Origin: Lachnospiraceae bacterium | Lineage (GTDB): Bacteria; Bacillota; Clostridia; Lachnospirales; Lachnospiraceae | Direction: 5' to 3' | Length of the DNA: 56,449 bases | Assembly: GCA_016282915.1 (NCBI GenBank) | Contig: JAEELW010000012.1 | Span: 1 to 56,449, forward strand | Shown: piece by piece, positions 26,405 to 35,100 of the stretch | Layout of the letters: each line of letters starts with the position of its first letter | How positions within the stretch are numbered: position 1 is the first letter of the stretch | Position numbers and translations under genes: made by a program | The notes under the pieces: generated by a model | Told to the model about the DNA's origin: nothing | The model's input: the letters and a program-made list of their open reading frames with translations, nothing else | The model's database searches: none

Positions 26405-27570
26405 TGAAGCAGAAACTGCGTGTACGTGATTTTGATTTCCGCCTGGTGATACTTCTGTTTGCGGTATCGATGATCGGCATATTTGCCATCGGCAGCGCAA
26501 AGGAAGGCTATCAGATGCGGCAGGTGGCCGGGCTGGTCATGGGCTTTTTTGTCATGCTGCTGGTGGCCTTTCTGGACTACGGCTTTCTGCTGAAGTTTTA
26601 CTGGCTCTTTTATCTGGGAAACCTGGCGCTGCTCGTGGTAGTGAAGTTTTTCGGGCAATCCTCCCATAATGCGCAGCGCTGGCTGGAGATCGCCGGCATA
26701 CGTTTCCAGCCTTCGGAGCTGGCCAAAATCCTGTTGATACTTTTTTATGCGCAGTATATAATGAAGCGCAGGGAAAACATGAACACGGTCACCAATATCA
26801 TCATGATGATCGCGCTTTTTATACCTGTTTTTCTGCTGATCCTGAAGCAGCCGGATATGTCCACGAGTATCATGGTCGTGATCATCTTCTGTATCGTACT
26901 CTATATGGGAGGCCTGAGCAGAAAGCTGATCCTGGGGACGCTGGCCGTGATGGTGCCGGCCGCCATCGTGATGCTGTTCCTGATCCTTCAGCCGGAACAG
27001 AAGATCGTGGAGGATTACCAGCAGGAACGTATCCTTGCCTGGCTGCAGCCGGACAAATACGCGCTGAGCACCGCCTATCAGCAGCAGAATTCCATAACGG
27101 CCATCGGCTCCGGCCAGCTCTGGGGGAAGGGTCTCAACAATAATGAGGTGGGCTCGGTCAAGAACGGCAATTACATTTCCGAGCCGCAGACGGACTTCAT
27201 CTTTGCCATTATCGGGGAAGAGATGGGCTTTGTGGGCACGACGGTCACTATCGTGCTGCTGATGCTGATCAGCTGGGAATGTTACTATATCGGAACGAAA
27301 GCCAGGGACCTGGCGGGACGCATCATCTGTTTCGGCGTAGGGGGCCTGGTCTGTTTTCAGAGTTTTGTCAATATCGGCGTGGCCACGGGACTGTTCCCGA
27401 ATACCGGTCTGCCGCTGCCCTTCGTCAGTTACGGTCTGACCAGTCTTGTCAGCCTGTACGGCGGCATGGGCTTTGTGCTGAGTGTCGGACTCCGCCGGCC
27501 GCAGCCGCGCCCTTCCGGGACCATTTCCTTTACGGAACTGATCCAGGAGGATATGAATGTGGAGGTATAA
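26404..27570 (+). CDS. rodA: RodA, SEDS-family peptidoglycan glycosyltransferase
   Basis: 388 residues from the ATG at 26404, which overlaps the mrdA stop (TGATG); a longer frame reaching back to 26314 would lie inside mrdA and adds no family sequence. Ten or so membrane helices and SEDS signatures: AQRWLEIAGIRFQPSELAK, DFIFAIIGEEMGF and the C-terminal GLPLPFVSYGLTSLV. Polymerises glycan strands with PBP2. The minC/minD genes that sit between PBP2 and rodA in some Clostridia are absent here. Confidence 0.93.
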   Translation: MKQKLRVRDFDFRLVILLFAVSMIGIFAIGSAKEGYQMRQVAGLVMGFFVMLLVAFLDYGFLLKFYWLFYLGNLALLVVVKFFGQSSHNAQRWLEIAGIRFQPSELAKILLILFYAQYIMKRRENMNTVTNIIMMIALFIPVFLLILKQPDMSTSIMVVIIFCIVLYMGGLSRKLILGTLAVMVPAAIVMLFLILQPEQKIVEDYQQERILAWLQPDKYALSTAYQQQNSITAIGSGQLWGKGLNNNEVGSVKNGNYISEPQTDFIFAIIGEEMGFVGTTVTIVLLMLISWECYYIGTKARDLAGRIICFGVGGLVCFQSFVNIGVATGLFPNTGLPLPFVSYGLTSLVSLYGGMGFVLSVGLRRPQPRPSGTISFTELIQEDMNVEV

Positions 27571-27579
27571 GGAGAGCAC

Positions 27580-27975
27580 ATGAAAATCGCCCTGATCGCA
27601 CACGATGCAAAAAAGAAGCTGATGCAGAATTTCTGTATCGCTTATCGCGGCATACTCTGCCAGCATGAAGTATATGCGACCGGGACCACCGGCCGTCTGA
27701 TCGAAGAGGTGACTAATCTGACCGTGCACAAATTCCTGGCCGGCAATCTGGGCGGGGAACAGCAGATCGGCATACAGATCGAACACAACCAGATCGACCT
27801 GGTGATCTTTCTGAGGGATCCCTTAAATCCCATGATGCACGAGGTGGATACGAACAATCTGCTGCGGCTCTGCGATATGCACAATATCCCGCTGGCAACC
27901 AATCTGGCCAGTGCGGAGCTTCTGATCAAAGCCCTGGACCGCGGAGAGCTGGAGTGGCGTGAGATCTATAAATAA
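27580..27975 (+). CDS. mgsA: Methylglyoxal synthase
   Basis: 131 residues, full length. Motifs: IALIAHDAKK, YATGTTGRLI (phosphate site), LRDPLN, HEVDTN and IPLATN. Converts dihydroxyacetone phosphate to methylglyoxal and phosphate in the cytosol. Odd point: the residue matching the catalytic base Asp71 of the E. coli enzyme (GGDQQ) is Glu60 here (GGEQQ), while the Asps matching Asp91 and Asp101 are kept. Ribosome site AAGGAG; 9 bases after rodA, a gene order also found in other Clostridia as I recall. Confidence 0.9.
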   Translation: MKIALIAHDAKKKLMQNFCIAYRGILCQHEVYATGTTGRLIEEVTNLTVHKFLAGNLGGEQQIGIQIEHNQIDLVIFLRDPLNPMMHEVDTNNLLRLCDMHNIPLATNLASAELLIKALDRGELEWREIYK

Positions 27976-28936
27976 ATCCCGGAAAATCATTTTATGCATT
28001 CTTGCTGCGGCGCTTCTGAGCGCCTGCGGCGAGAAGGAAGTGGAGCTGCCTTACGGCAGCCTTGCTTCAAATGCGGCTTTTTCCATGGATGCGGCGCTGA
28101 GCAGGGGAAAGATGGATCTTTTTGCCGAAAAACTCTGCGCGGCAGTCTCGGATATCACGGAAAAGAGCAGCATCTCCACCGGAAGTGTGAAAGCGGCCTG
28201 TGTCTATGATATCGACGGCCTGTCCGTACTTTACAGCTACAACGCGGAGACGGAACTGGCTCCGGCATCCCTGACCAAAGTCATGACAGCCCTGCTGGTG
28301 CTGGAAAACTGCCCGGATCTGAACGAAAAGGTCACGGTGGGCGATGTGACGATACGTGAACAGGGGGCTCAGCTCTTTCACCTGAAGGAAGGGGATCATA
28401 TCACGATACGTGACCTGCTTTATGCGACGCTGATCTATTCCGCCAATGATGCAGCCCTGGCGCTGGCGATCCATGTGGGCGGGAGCGAGCAGGATTTCTG
28501 CAGGATGATGAATGAACGGGCAAAGCTCCTTGGAGCGACACATACGAATTTTGTGAATTCCAACGGACTGAGCAGCGATGAGCATTATACCTGCGCCTAC
28601 GACCTGTACCTGATGTTTCAGGCGGCGGTGCAGTATGAAGAATTCCGGCAGATCATACAGACACCGTCGGTCAGCATCACCTATACCACCGCGGAGGGCG
28701 CGGTCAATACCCGTGAGATCTCCACGACGAACCAGTATCTGAAAGGTACGGCGCAGCCGGCGGCCCTCAGCATCGTGGGCGGGAAGACCGGAAGCACCTC
28801 TGCTGCCGGAAAGTGCATCATACTCTACGCCATGTCTCCCCAGGGACATCCCTATATCGTCGTGGTCATGGGTGCCGAGGATACCGACAGCCTTTACCGT
28901 ATCACAACACAGCTGTGTAACGATGTGGTGCGTTGA
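27959..28936 (+). CDS. Lipoprotein D-alanyl-D-alanine carboxypeptidase (S11 family)
   Basis: 325 residues. Starts with GTG at 27959 inside the end of mgsA (17-base overlap), with GGAGAG upstream. The N-terminus has a lipobox (LLSAC), so it is a membrane-tethered lipoprotein rather than the usual C-terminally anchored DacA. S11 active-site motifs are intact: S104-LTK, SAN (in IYSANDAA) and KTG (in VGGKTGSTS). Trims the terminal D-Ala from peptidoglycan stem peptides outside the membrane, fitting its place at the end of the elongasome operon. Confidence 0.9.
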   Translation: MRSINKSRKIILCILAAALLSACGEKEVELPYGSLASNAAFSMDAALSRGKMDLFAEKLCAAVSDITEKSSISTGSVKAACVYDIDGLSVLYSYNAETELAPASLTKVMTALLVLENCPDLNEKVTVGDVTIREQGAQLFHLKEGDHITIRDLLYATLIYSANDAALALAIHVGGSEQDFCRMMNERAKLLGATHTNFVNSNGLSSDEHYTCAYDLYLMFQAAVQYEEFRQIIQTPSVSITYTTAEGAVNTREISTTNQYLKGTAQPAALSIVGGKTGSTSAAGKCIILYAMSPQGHPYIVVVMGAEDTDSLYRITTQLCNDVVR

Positions 28937-28941
28937 GTGCT

Positions 28942-28976
28942 CTCCATGACCTGCGGTGCGGCAGTCGGCGGAGCGT
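28942..28976 (+). repeat. Intergenic repeat, copy 1 of 3
   Basis: 35 bases beginning CTCCATGACCTG and ending GGCGGAGCGT; 29 of 35 bases match copy 2 at 29024-29058. Sits 6 bases after the carboxypeptidase stop. Confidence 0.75.
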
Positions 28977-29023
28977 GTAAAACGCTTAACCTGCAATAAT
29001 CCATCCCGGCGACTTGCAGAACG

Positions 29024-29058
29024 CTCCATAACCTGTGATGCGACAGGCGGCGTAGCGT
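29024..29058 (+). repeat. Intergenic repeat, copy 2 of 3
   Basis: Direct copy of 28942-28976 (29/35 identical). It also forms most of the left arm of the large fold-back at 29036-29294. Confidence 0.75.
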
Positions 29059-29263
29059 TCGGAATGAGCCGTCTTTTTCATATCCGGATGAAAAGTCCAG
29101 GGAAGATCCGCCATGGATGGCGGATCAAGTGAGCGAGTGCACGGAGGCACGCCGCGAGCGACCCGGGAGAGGGAGTTATCCAGCCCCGGATATGAAAAAA
29201 AGCCAGGCGAATGCAGAAGCGGAGACCGCTGCCGCATCGCAGGCAAAGGAGAGGACGCAGGAG

Positions 29264-29297
29264 CATTCCGAACGCTTCGCCGTCTGTCACGTCGCAG
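29264..29297 (-). repeat. Intergenic repeat, copy 3 of 3 (inverted)
   Basis: The reverse complement of this stretch resembles copies 1 and 2 (core GACGGCGAAGCGT against GGCGGCGTAGCGT). It is the right arm of the fold-back. Confidence 0.65.
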
Positions 29298-29388
29298 ACC
29301 GTGAAAGTGGCTGTCAGACGCTAAGGCGGCAGGGATTCAACCTTTTTCCGCCGCCTTCTGCGGACACACTTTATTCGGAATTTCAGGC

Positions 29389-29417
29389 TTGAAATAAAGT
29401 GCATAATACGTTATAAT
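29389..29417 (+). promoter_or_regulatory. Promoter (TTGAAA, 17 bp, TATAAT)
   Basis: -35 TTGAAA at 29389-29394 and perfect -10 TATAAT at 29412-29417 with a 17-base spacer. The predicted start near 29424 gives a leader of about 29 bases carrying GGAGGG before the ATG at 29453. Confidence 0.82.
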
Positions 29418-29452
29418 TTCAATTACATCAATAAAGATCGGAGGGTGGTCCA

Positions 29453-29872
29453 ATGATACAACTGATCGTAGGCAACCAAGGTAAAGGCAAGACAACAGAA
29501 ATGCTCAACAAGGTCAACAAAGAGATCAAAGAGGCCAGCGGTAATATCGTATACCTTGATAAGAACACGAAACACATGTATGAACTGAACAATAAGATCC
29601 GCCTTGTGGATGTTTCAGAGTATTCTTTCTCCACCACGGACGAATTCTACGGTTTCATCTGCGGGATCATCTCGCAGGATCACGATCTGGAGCAGCTTTA
29701 TTTTGACAATTTCAAGAAGATTGGCTGTGTTGCTCCGGGGCAGCTGGAAGATGTACTTAAGAAGTTTGAAAAACTGAGCGATGACAGGGGAGTGCGTTTC
29801 TGCATCAGTATCGCAGAAGATGAGAGCGGTATTCCCGAAGCATTCCGTAAGGATATCATCGTCTCGTTATGA
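29453..29872 (+). CDS. Small P-loop ATPase-like protein
   Basis: 139 residues. Walker A motif G7-NQGKGKT-14 directly at the N-terminus, then an alternating alpha/beta pattern with a plausible Walker-B-like strand (VRFCISIAEDE). This is too short for a full AAA or PilT ATPase, although such proteins are sometimes labelled PilT-like. From memory it is a conserved small protein of Lachnospiraceae found next to the HlyD-like and YggS genes, as here; a division or envelope role is only inferred from that company. Led by its own strong promoter and a GGAGGG ribosome site. Confidence 0.75.
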   Translation: MIQLIVGNQGKGKTTEMLNKVNKEIKEASGNIVYLDKNTKHMYELNNKIRLVDVSEYSFSTTDEFYGFICGIISQDHDLEQLYFDNFKKIGCVAPGQLEDVLKKFEKLSDDRGVRFCISIAEDESGIPEAFRKDIIVSL

Positions 29873-29882
29873 TCGTTATACC

Positions 29883-31274
29883 ATGAGCGGCAGCGACAAA
29901 CAGCGAGGCTTGACTATTGAAGCAAAATGGAGCAGGATGTTTATTATTCTTCTGCTCCTTTTTCTTGTTTATATCGTGATGCTCTTCGTGCAGATGCTGA
30001 ACCGCGGCGAAGTGGCTTCGTATCAGGTGCGGAGCGGCTCTCTGGCCATACAGAACAAGTTCCGGGGGATGGTTCTGCGGCAGGAGGAGACCGTATCCTG
30101 CAAGGATACCGGTTATATCGTCTATTTTGCGCGTGAAGGGGAGCATCTGGGCGTCGGGGATCTGGTCTATGCCATAGACGAGACCGGGAGCCTGAATGAA
30201 ATGAGCAGTTCTGCGGGCGGTGAGAGCAGCTTGAGCGATGAGGAATTGTCGGAGCTGCGTTCCGACATCATCCGTTTTTCGGCGTCTTTCAGCCCCGACA
30301 GCTTTTACAAGACCTACGATTTCCTTTATTCTCTGGACGGTAGCCTTCTGCGGCTTGCAAACAGCAATATGATGAAGTCGCTCACGGAGATCGGCGGCAG
30401 CTATGCGACGGAGCTGGTACGCCTGTCGCATACGGATAAGGCCGGTTATATCGTCTATCATACCGACGGATACGAGAGTCTTTCCGCGAACGGCGTACGG
30501 CCGGAGCAGTTTGAAGATGAAAACTATGAGAAAAAGCAGCTGAGCAATCATGCCCTGCTGGGTGCGGGGGATACGGCTTACAAGCTGCTGACGAGCGAGA
30601 ACTGGAAACTGGTGATCCCGATGGATCCGGAACGTGCCGCCCGGATGAAGGATGAGGGTTATGTACGGGTACGCTTCCTGAAGAACCAGGAAGAATTATG
30701 GGGAGCGGTGAATCTGGTCCCTTATGATAAGGATGTGAGTTTTTGTGTACTGGAATTCAATAATTCGGTTGTGAATTTCTGCACGGACCGTTTTCTCGAG
30801 ATCGAGCTGGCCGGGAGTAATGAGGTGGGGCTGAAGATCCCCGTTTCTTCCATTGTGCACAAACAGTTTTTCCTTGTTCCGAAAAGCTATGTGGTGGAGG
30901 AGATGGAAGACCACCGCTGTATTTTCCTGCGCAAGACCTTCCTGGAGGACGGAAGTGCGTCGTCGGAGCGGCTCGAGATCGAGGTCTACGCGGCGGATGA
31001 TGAGAATTACTATGTCGATGATACCCAGCTGCGCATCGGGGATTATCTTTTAAAGATCGGGGATATGGCGGAATATCCCGTGAGCGCCAAGGGCGAGCTG
31101 GTGGGTGTATATAATATCAATAAGGGCTACGCGGATTTCCGGCAGATCAGCATCCTTTACCAGAATGAGGAATATGCGATCATCAAGCCGAATACCGCTT
31201 ACGGTCTGAGCGAATATGATTATATCGCGCTGGATGCGTCGGAACTGACGGATGATTCCTTCGTTTTTGAGTAA
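29883..31274 (+). CDS. HlyD-like membrane adaptor protein
   Basis: 463 residues from the ATG at 29883, 10 bases after the ATPase stop; a longer frame would overlap that gene. A short basic cytoplasmic start, one membrane helix (about 20-42), then an extracytoplasmic region beginning SYQVRSGSLAIQNKFRGMVLRQEETV with biotinyl-lipoyl-like beta elements (DTGYIVYFAREGEHLGVGDLVYAI), as in HlyD-family periplasmic adaptors. No ABC transporter or outer-membrane partner is nearby and the organism is probably monoderm, so it may work as a wall-facing scaffold rather than in an efflux pump. The ribosome site is weak, suggesting coupling to the upstream gene. Confidence 0.75.
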   Translation: MSGSDKQRGLTIEAKWSRMFIILLLLFLVYIVMLFVQMLNRGEVASYQVRSGSLAIQNKFRGMVLRQEETVSCKDTGYIVYFAREGEHLGVGDLVYAIDETGSLNEMSSSAGGESSLSDEELSELRSDIIRFSASFSPDSFYKTYDFLYSLDGSLLRLANSNMMKSLTEIGGSYATELVRLSHTDKAGYIVYHTDGYESLSANGVRPEQFEDENYEKKQLSNHALLGAGDTAYKLLTSENWKLVIPMDPERAARMKDEGYVRVRFLKNQEELWGAVNLVPYDKDVSFCVLEFNNSVVNFCTDRFLEIELAGSNEVGLKIPVSSIVHKQFFLVPKSYVVEEMEDHRCIFLRKTFLEDGSASSERLEIEVYAADDENYYVDDTQLRIGDYLLKIGDMAEYPVSAKGELVGVYNINKGYADFRQISILYQNEEYAIIKPNTAYGLSEYDYIALDASELTDDSFVFE

Positions 31275-31303
31275 GTGTATTGGGGAATACAGGAGAGTGA
31301 CTT

Positions 31304-31987
31304 ATGTCGGTTGCAGAGAATTATTATCAGGTACAGAATGCGGTGAATGCCGCCTGCATGCGAGCGGGGCGTGATCCTTCCGAGGTGACGCTCATAGCGG
31401 TGAGCAAGACTAAACCGGTGGAGATGCTGAAGGAAGCCTATGATGCGGGTGCGAGGCATTTCGGTGAAAACAGGGTGCAGGAGCTCACGGCAAAGATGCC
31501 GGAACTGCCCGAAGACATACGCTGGCATATGATCGGCCATCTGCAGAGCAACAAGGTGAAATACATCATCGGCGCCGTAAAGCTGATCCACAGCGTGGAC
31601 AGTCTGCATCTGGCGGAGGAGATCGACCGTCAGGCTCAGAAGGCAGGGATCGTCCAGGACATCCTGCTGGAAGTGAACGTGGCCGGGGAAGAGAGTAAAT
31701 TCGGTACCGGCGACATCGAAGAGAATGAAGCGCTGATCCGGGCTTTTTCCGGGCTGACGCATATAAAGCTCTGCGGCCTCATGACCGTGGCGCCTTACGT
31801 AGAGGATCCGGAGCTGAACCGCCCGGTATTTAAGAAGCTGAAAGAACTGGCCTACGGCGGGATGCGCCGTTATTTCCCGGAGGACCGTGTGATCCTCTCC
31901 ATGGGGATGAGCGGGGATTACACCGTAGCCGTAGAGGAAGGCGCAACCCATGTGCGTGTGGGCAGCGCGATCTTCGGAGAAAGATAA
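31304..31987 (+). CDS. yggS: YggS/YlmE-type PLP homeostasis protein
   Basis: 227 residues, full length. PLP-binding Lys35 in LIAVSKTKP, then GENRVQEL, WHMIGHLQSNKVK and the C-terminal SMGMSGDYTVAVEEGATHVRVGSAIFG phosphate site. A single-domain alanine-racemase-fold protein that binds PLP and buffers its level; not a racemase. Ribosome site AGGAGAG. In Firmicutes this gene commonly precedes sepF in division clusters; no sepF follows here. Confidence 0.92.
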   Translation: MSVAENYYQVQNAVNAACMRAGRDPSEVTLIAVSKTKPVEMLKEAYDAGARHFGENRVQELTAKMPELPEDIRWHMIGHLQSNKVKYIIGAVKLIHSVDSLHLAEEIDRQAQKAGIVQDILLEVNVAGEESKFGTGDIEENEALIRAFSGLTHIKLCGLMTVAPYVEDPELNRPVFKKLKELAYGGMRRYFPEDRVILSMGMSGDYTVAVEEGATHVRVGSAIFGER

Positions 31988-32140
31988 AGAAAATAATGAG
32001 GGGGTTACGTTCTGAATGGGCGCGGCTTTTGCGCACTCTGAAAAGAACAGTAACACACAGGCTGTCCCGGCCGGCCGTTTAAAGAATGCAAAATGAGGCT
32101 TTGACCGGGAGATATCAGAAAGTCAGGAGTAAGGAAAGAA

Positions 32141-35100
32141 ATGCGGGACGGTATATATCGGCTGGGGATCGATATCGGATCCACCACGGTTAAGATCGCC
32201 ATCATCAATGACAAAAATGAAGTGCTCTTTGCCGATTATGAAAGGCACTTCGCCAATATCAGGGAATGTCTGAAGGGACTGATCGGCAAGGCCCTCGGAG
32301 AGCTGGGGGATATGAAGATACGCCCGGTCATCACCGGAAGCGGCGGTCTGACCCTGGCAAAACATCTGAACGTGATCTTTGTGCAGGAAGTGCTTGCGGT
32401 GAGTACGGCGCTTCAGTGCTATGCCCCCAAAACGGATGTGGCGATCGAGCTGGGCGGCGAGGATGCCAAGATCATCTATTTCGAAGACGGAAACGTGGAG
32501 CAGCGCATGAACGGCATCTGCGCCGGCGGCACCGGCTCCTTTATCGACCAGATGGCGTCCCTCGTACAGACGGATGCCGCGGGGCTCAACGAATATGCGA
32601 AGAGCTATAAATCTCTCTATACCATAGCCGCGCGCTGCGGCGTTTTCGCCAAGACAGACATACAGCCGCTGATCAATGACGGCGCGACCAGGGAGGATCT
32701 GGCGGCGTCCATCTTCCAGGCGGTGGTGAACCAGACGATCTCCGGCCTGGCCTGCGGCAAGCCCATACGCGGGCACGTGGCCTTTCTCGGAGGACCGCTG
32801 CATTTCCTTTCGGAACTGAAAGCGGCTTTTATCCGCACGCTAAAGCTGGATGACGAGCATGTGGTGGATACGGAGCGTTCCCATCTGTTTGCGGCCATCG
32901 GAAGCGCTCTGAACGCGACGGAAGAGGGGGAATGCACGCTCGAGGATATGAACGGGCGCCTCAATTCCGACATCCATATGGAATTTGAAGTGGAACGCAT
33001 GGAGCCGCTTTTTGCGGATAAGGCGGAATACGAACGTTTCAGCGCAAGGCATAAGAGCCATTGCGTGGAAACCGCGCGGATCGAAGACTATAAAGGTCAT
33101 TGCTTCCTGGGGATCGACGCCGGCTCCACCACCACCAAGATCGCGCTGGTGGATGAAGAGGGCAAATTATTATATTCGTTCTACAGCAACAATAACGGCT
33201 CGCCCATGGAGACGGCGATACGCGCGTTCCGCGAGATGCGAGAGAAACTGCCCGAGGGCGCCGTGATCAGCCGGGCCTGCTCCACCGGTTACGGGGAACA
33301 GCTGATGAAGGCGGCCTTCCTTCTGGATGACGGGCAGGTGGAGACGGTGGCGCATTATTACGCCGCGGCCTTCTTTAATCCCGAAGTGGACTGCATCCTG
33401 GATATCGGCGGCCAGGATATGAAATGTATCAAGATCAAAAAGCAGAGCGTGGATTCGGTCATGCTCAACGAAGCCTGCTCTTCGGGCTGCGGCTCCTTTA
33501 TCGAGACCTTTGCGAAGTCGCTAAACTATTCGGTGGAGGATTTTGCGAAGGAAGCGCTCTTTGCGCCGCATCCCATCGACCTGGGGACACGCTGCACCGT
33601 TTTCATGAATTCCAAGGTGAAGCAGGCCCAGAAGGAAGGGGCGAGCGTAGCGGATATCTCGGCCGGTCTGGCCTATTCCGTGATCAAGAACGCGCTCTTT
33701 AAAGTGATCAAGGTCTCGGACGCCTCGGAGCTCGGAAAGCATATCGTGGTGCAGGGCGGGACCTTTTATAACGACGCGGTGCTGCGCAGCTTTGAAAAGA
33801 TCGCAGGCTGCGAGGCCATACGTCCCGATATCGCCGGCATCATGGGCGCTTTCGGTGCTGCGCTGATCGCAAGAGAGCGTTATAAGGAGGCTTCGAGCTC
33901 CCTGCCTTATCAGAGCACCATGCTCTCCTTTGACGAGATCGAGCGCATGGAGTTCTCCACCAGCATGGCCAAATGCCGCGGCTGCACCAACAACTGCCGC
34001 CTGACCATCAACCATTTCTCGGGCGGAAGAAAATATATCTCCGGCAACCGCTGCGAACGCGGTCTCGGAAAGACAAAGAACGAGAACAATATCCCGAACC
34101 TCTTTGAATACAAGATGAAGCGCTTCTTTGACTATGAGCCGCTGCCCGCGGATCAGGCCTTCAGAGGCACGGTCGGTATCCCGAGGGTTCTGAACATCTA
34201 TGAGAATTTCCCCTTCTGGGCGATGTTTTTTAAGGAGCTGAAATACCGGGTGATCCTTTCGCCGGCTTCGACCCGCGCGATCTACGAGCTGGGCATCGAA
34301 TCCATCCCCAGCGAATCCGAGTGCTACCCGGCAAAGCTGGCTCACGGGCATATCCAGTGGCTGATCAGACAGAAGCCCGATTTTATCTTTTATCCCTGCC
34401 TCTTTTATGAGCGCAACGAGACGAAGGAAGCCGGGAACCATTACAACTGCCCGATCGTTACCTCCTATCCGGAAAATATCAAGAATAACATGGAGGAGAT
34501 CACCCACGGCGAGGTGGTGTTCCGCCATCCCTTCATGAATTTTGTGAGCGTGGATACGATCTGCGCGGCGCTGGTGCAGGAGTTTACCGAGCTGGACCGC
34601 CGCGAGGTGACGGCTGCTGTGCAGAAGGCCTGGGACGAGCTGGCCGCTGCACATGAAGACATGCACCGTAAGGGCGAGGAAGTCCTGAAATATATGGAGG
34701 AGAACCACCGCCGCGGCATCGTGCTGGCCGGGCGGCCTTACCATATCGATCCCGAGATCAACCACGGCATACCGGAACTCATCAATTCCTATGACATCGC
34801 GGTATTGACCGAGGATTCCGTTGCCCATCTCGGTCAGCTGGACCGGCCGCTGATCGTCTCCGATCAGTGGATGTATCATTCGCGTCTGTATTCGGCCGCG
34901 GCTTATGTACGTACCCGGGAGGATCTGGATCTGGTACAGCTCAATTCTTTCGGCTGCGGTCTGGACGCCGTGACCACCGACCAGGTGAATGATATCCTTT
35001 CCGGCAGCGACAAGATCTATACCTGCTTAAAGATCGACGAGGTGAACAATCTGGGTGCGGCGCGCATCCGTATCCGTTCGCTGATCGCGGCATTGGAAGT

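Larger units (their letters stand above)
28937..29388 (+). other. Gene-free structured element (possible ncRNA or palindromic mobile repeat)
   Basis: About 450 bases without a credible gene. On the + strand it can fold into: a 6-bp hairpin CTGCAA/TTGCAG (28991-28996 with 29014-29019); a long outer stem 29036-29066 with 29264-29294 (31 positions, 26 Watson-Crick plus 3 G-U as RNA); an inner stem 29073-29087 with 29186-29202; a perfect hairpin GATCCGCC/GGCGGATC (29105-29112 with 29119-29126); and AAGGCGGC/GCCGCCTT (29323-29330 with 29350-29357) just before the next promoter. This could be a structured RNA, or a dispersed palindromic element that landed between operons. No T-run marks a clean terminator. 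Confidence 0.6.

Noticed and set aside
24947-27786. Two minus-strand frames of 517 and 486 codons
   Set aside because: Fully antisense to mrdA and rodA, which are unmistakable; no motifs.
29078-29392. Small ORFs within the intergenic element (both strands)
   Set aside because: Each overlaps long palindromes, lacks a ribosome site and has random-looking sequence; the region is better explained as a structured non-coding element.
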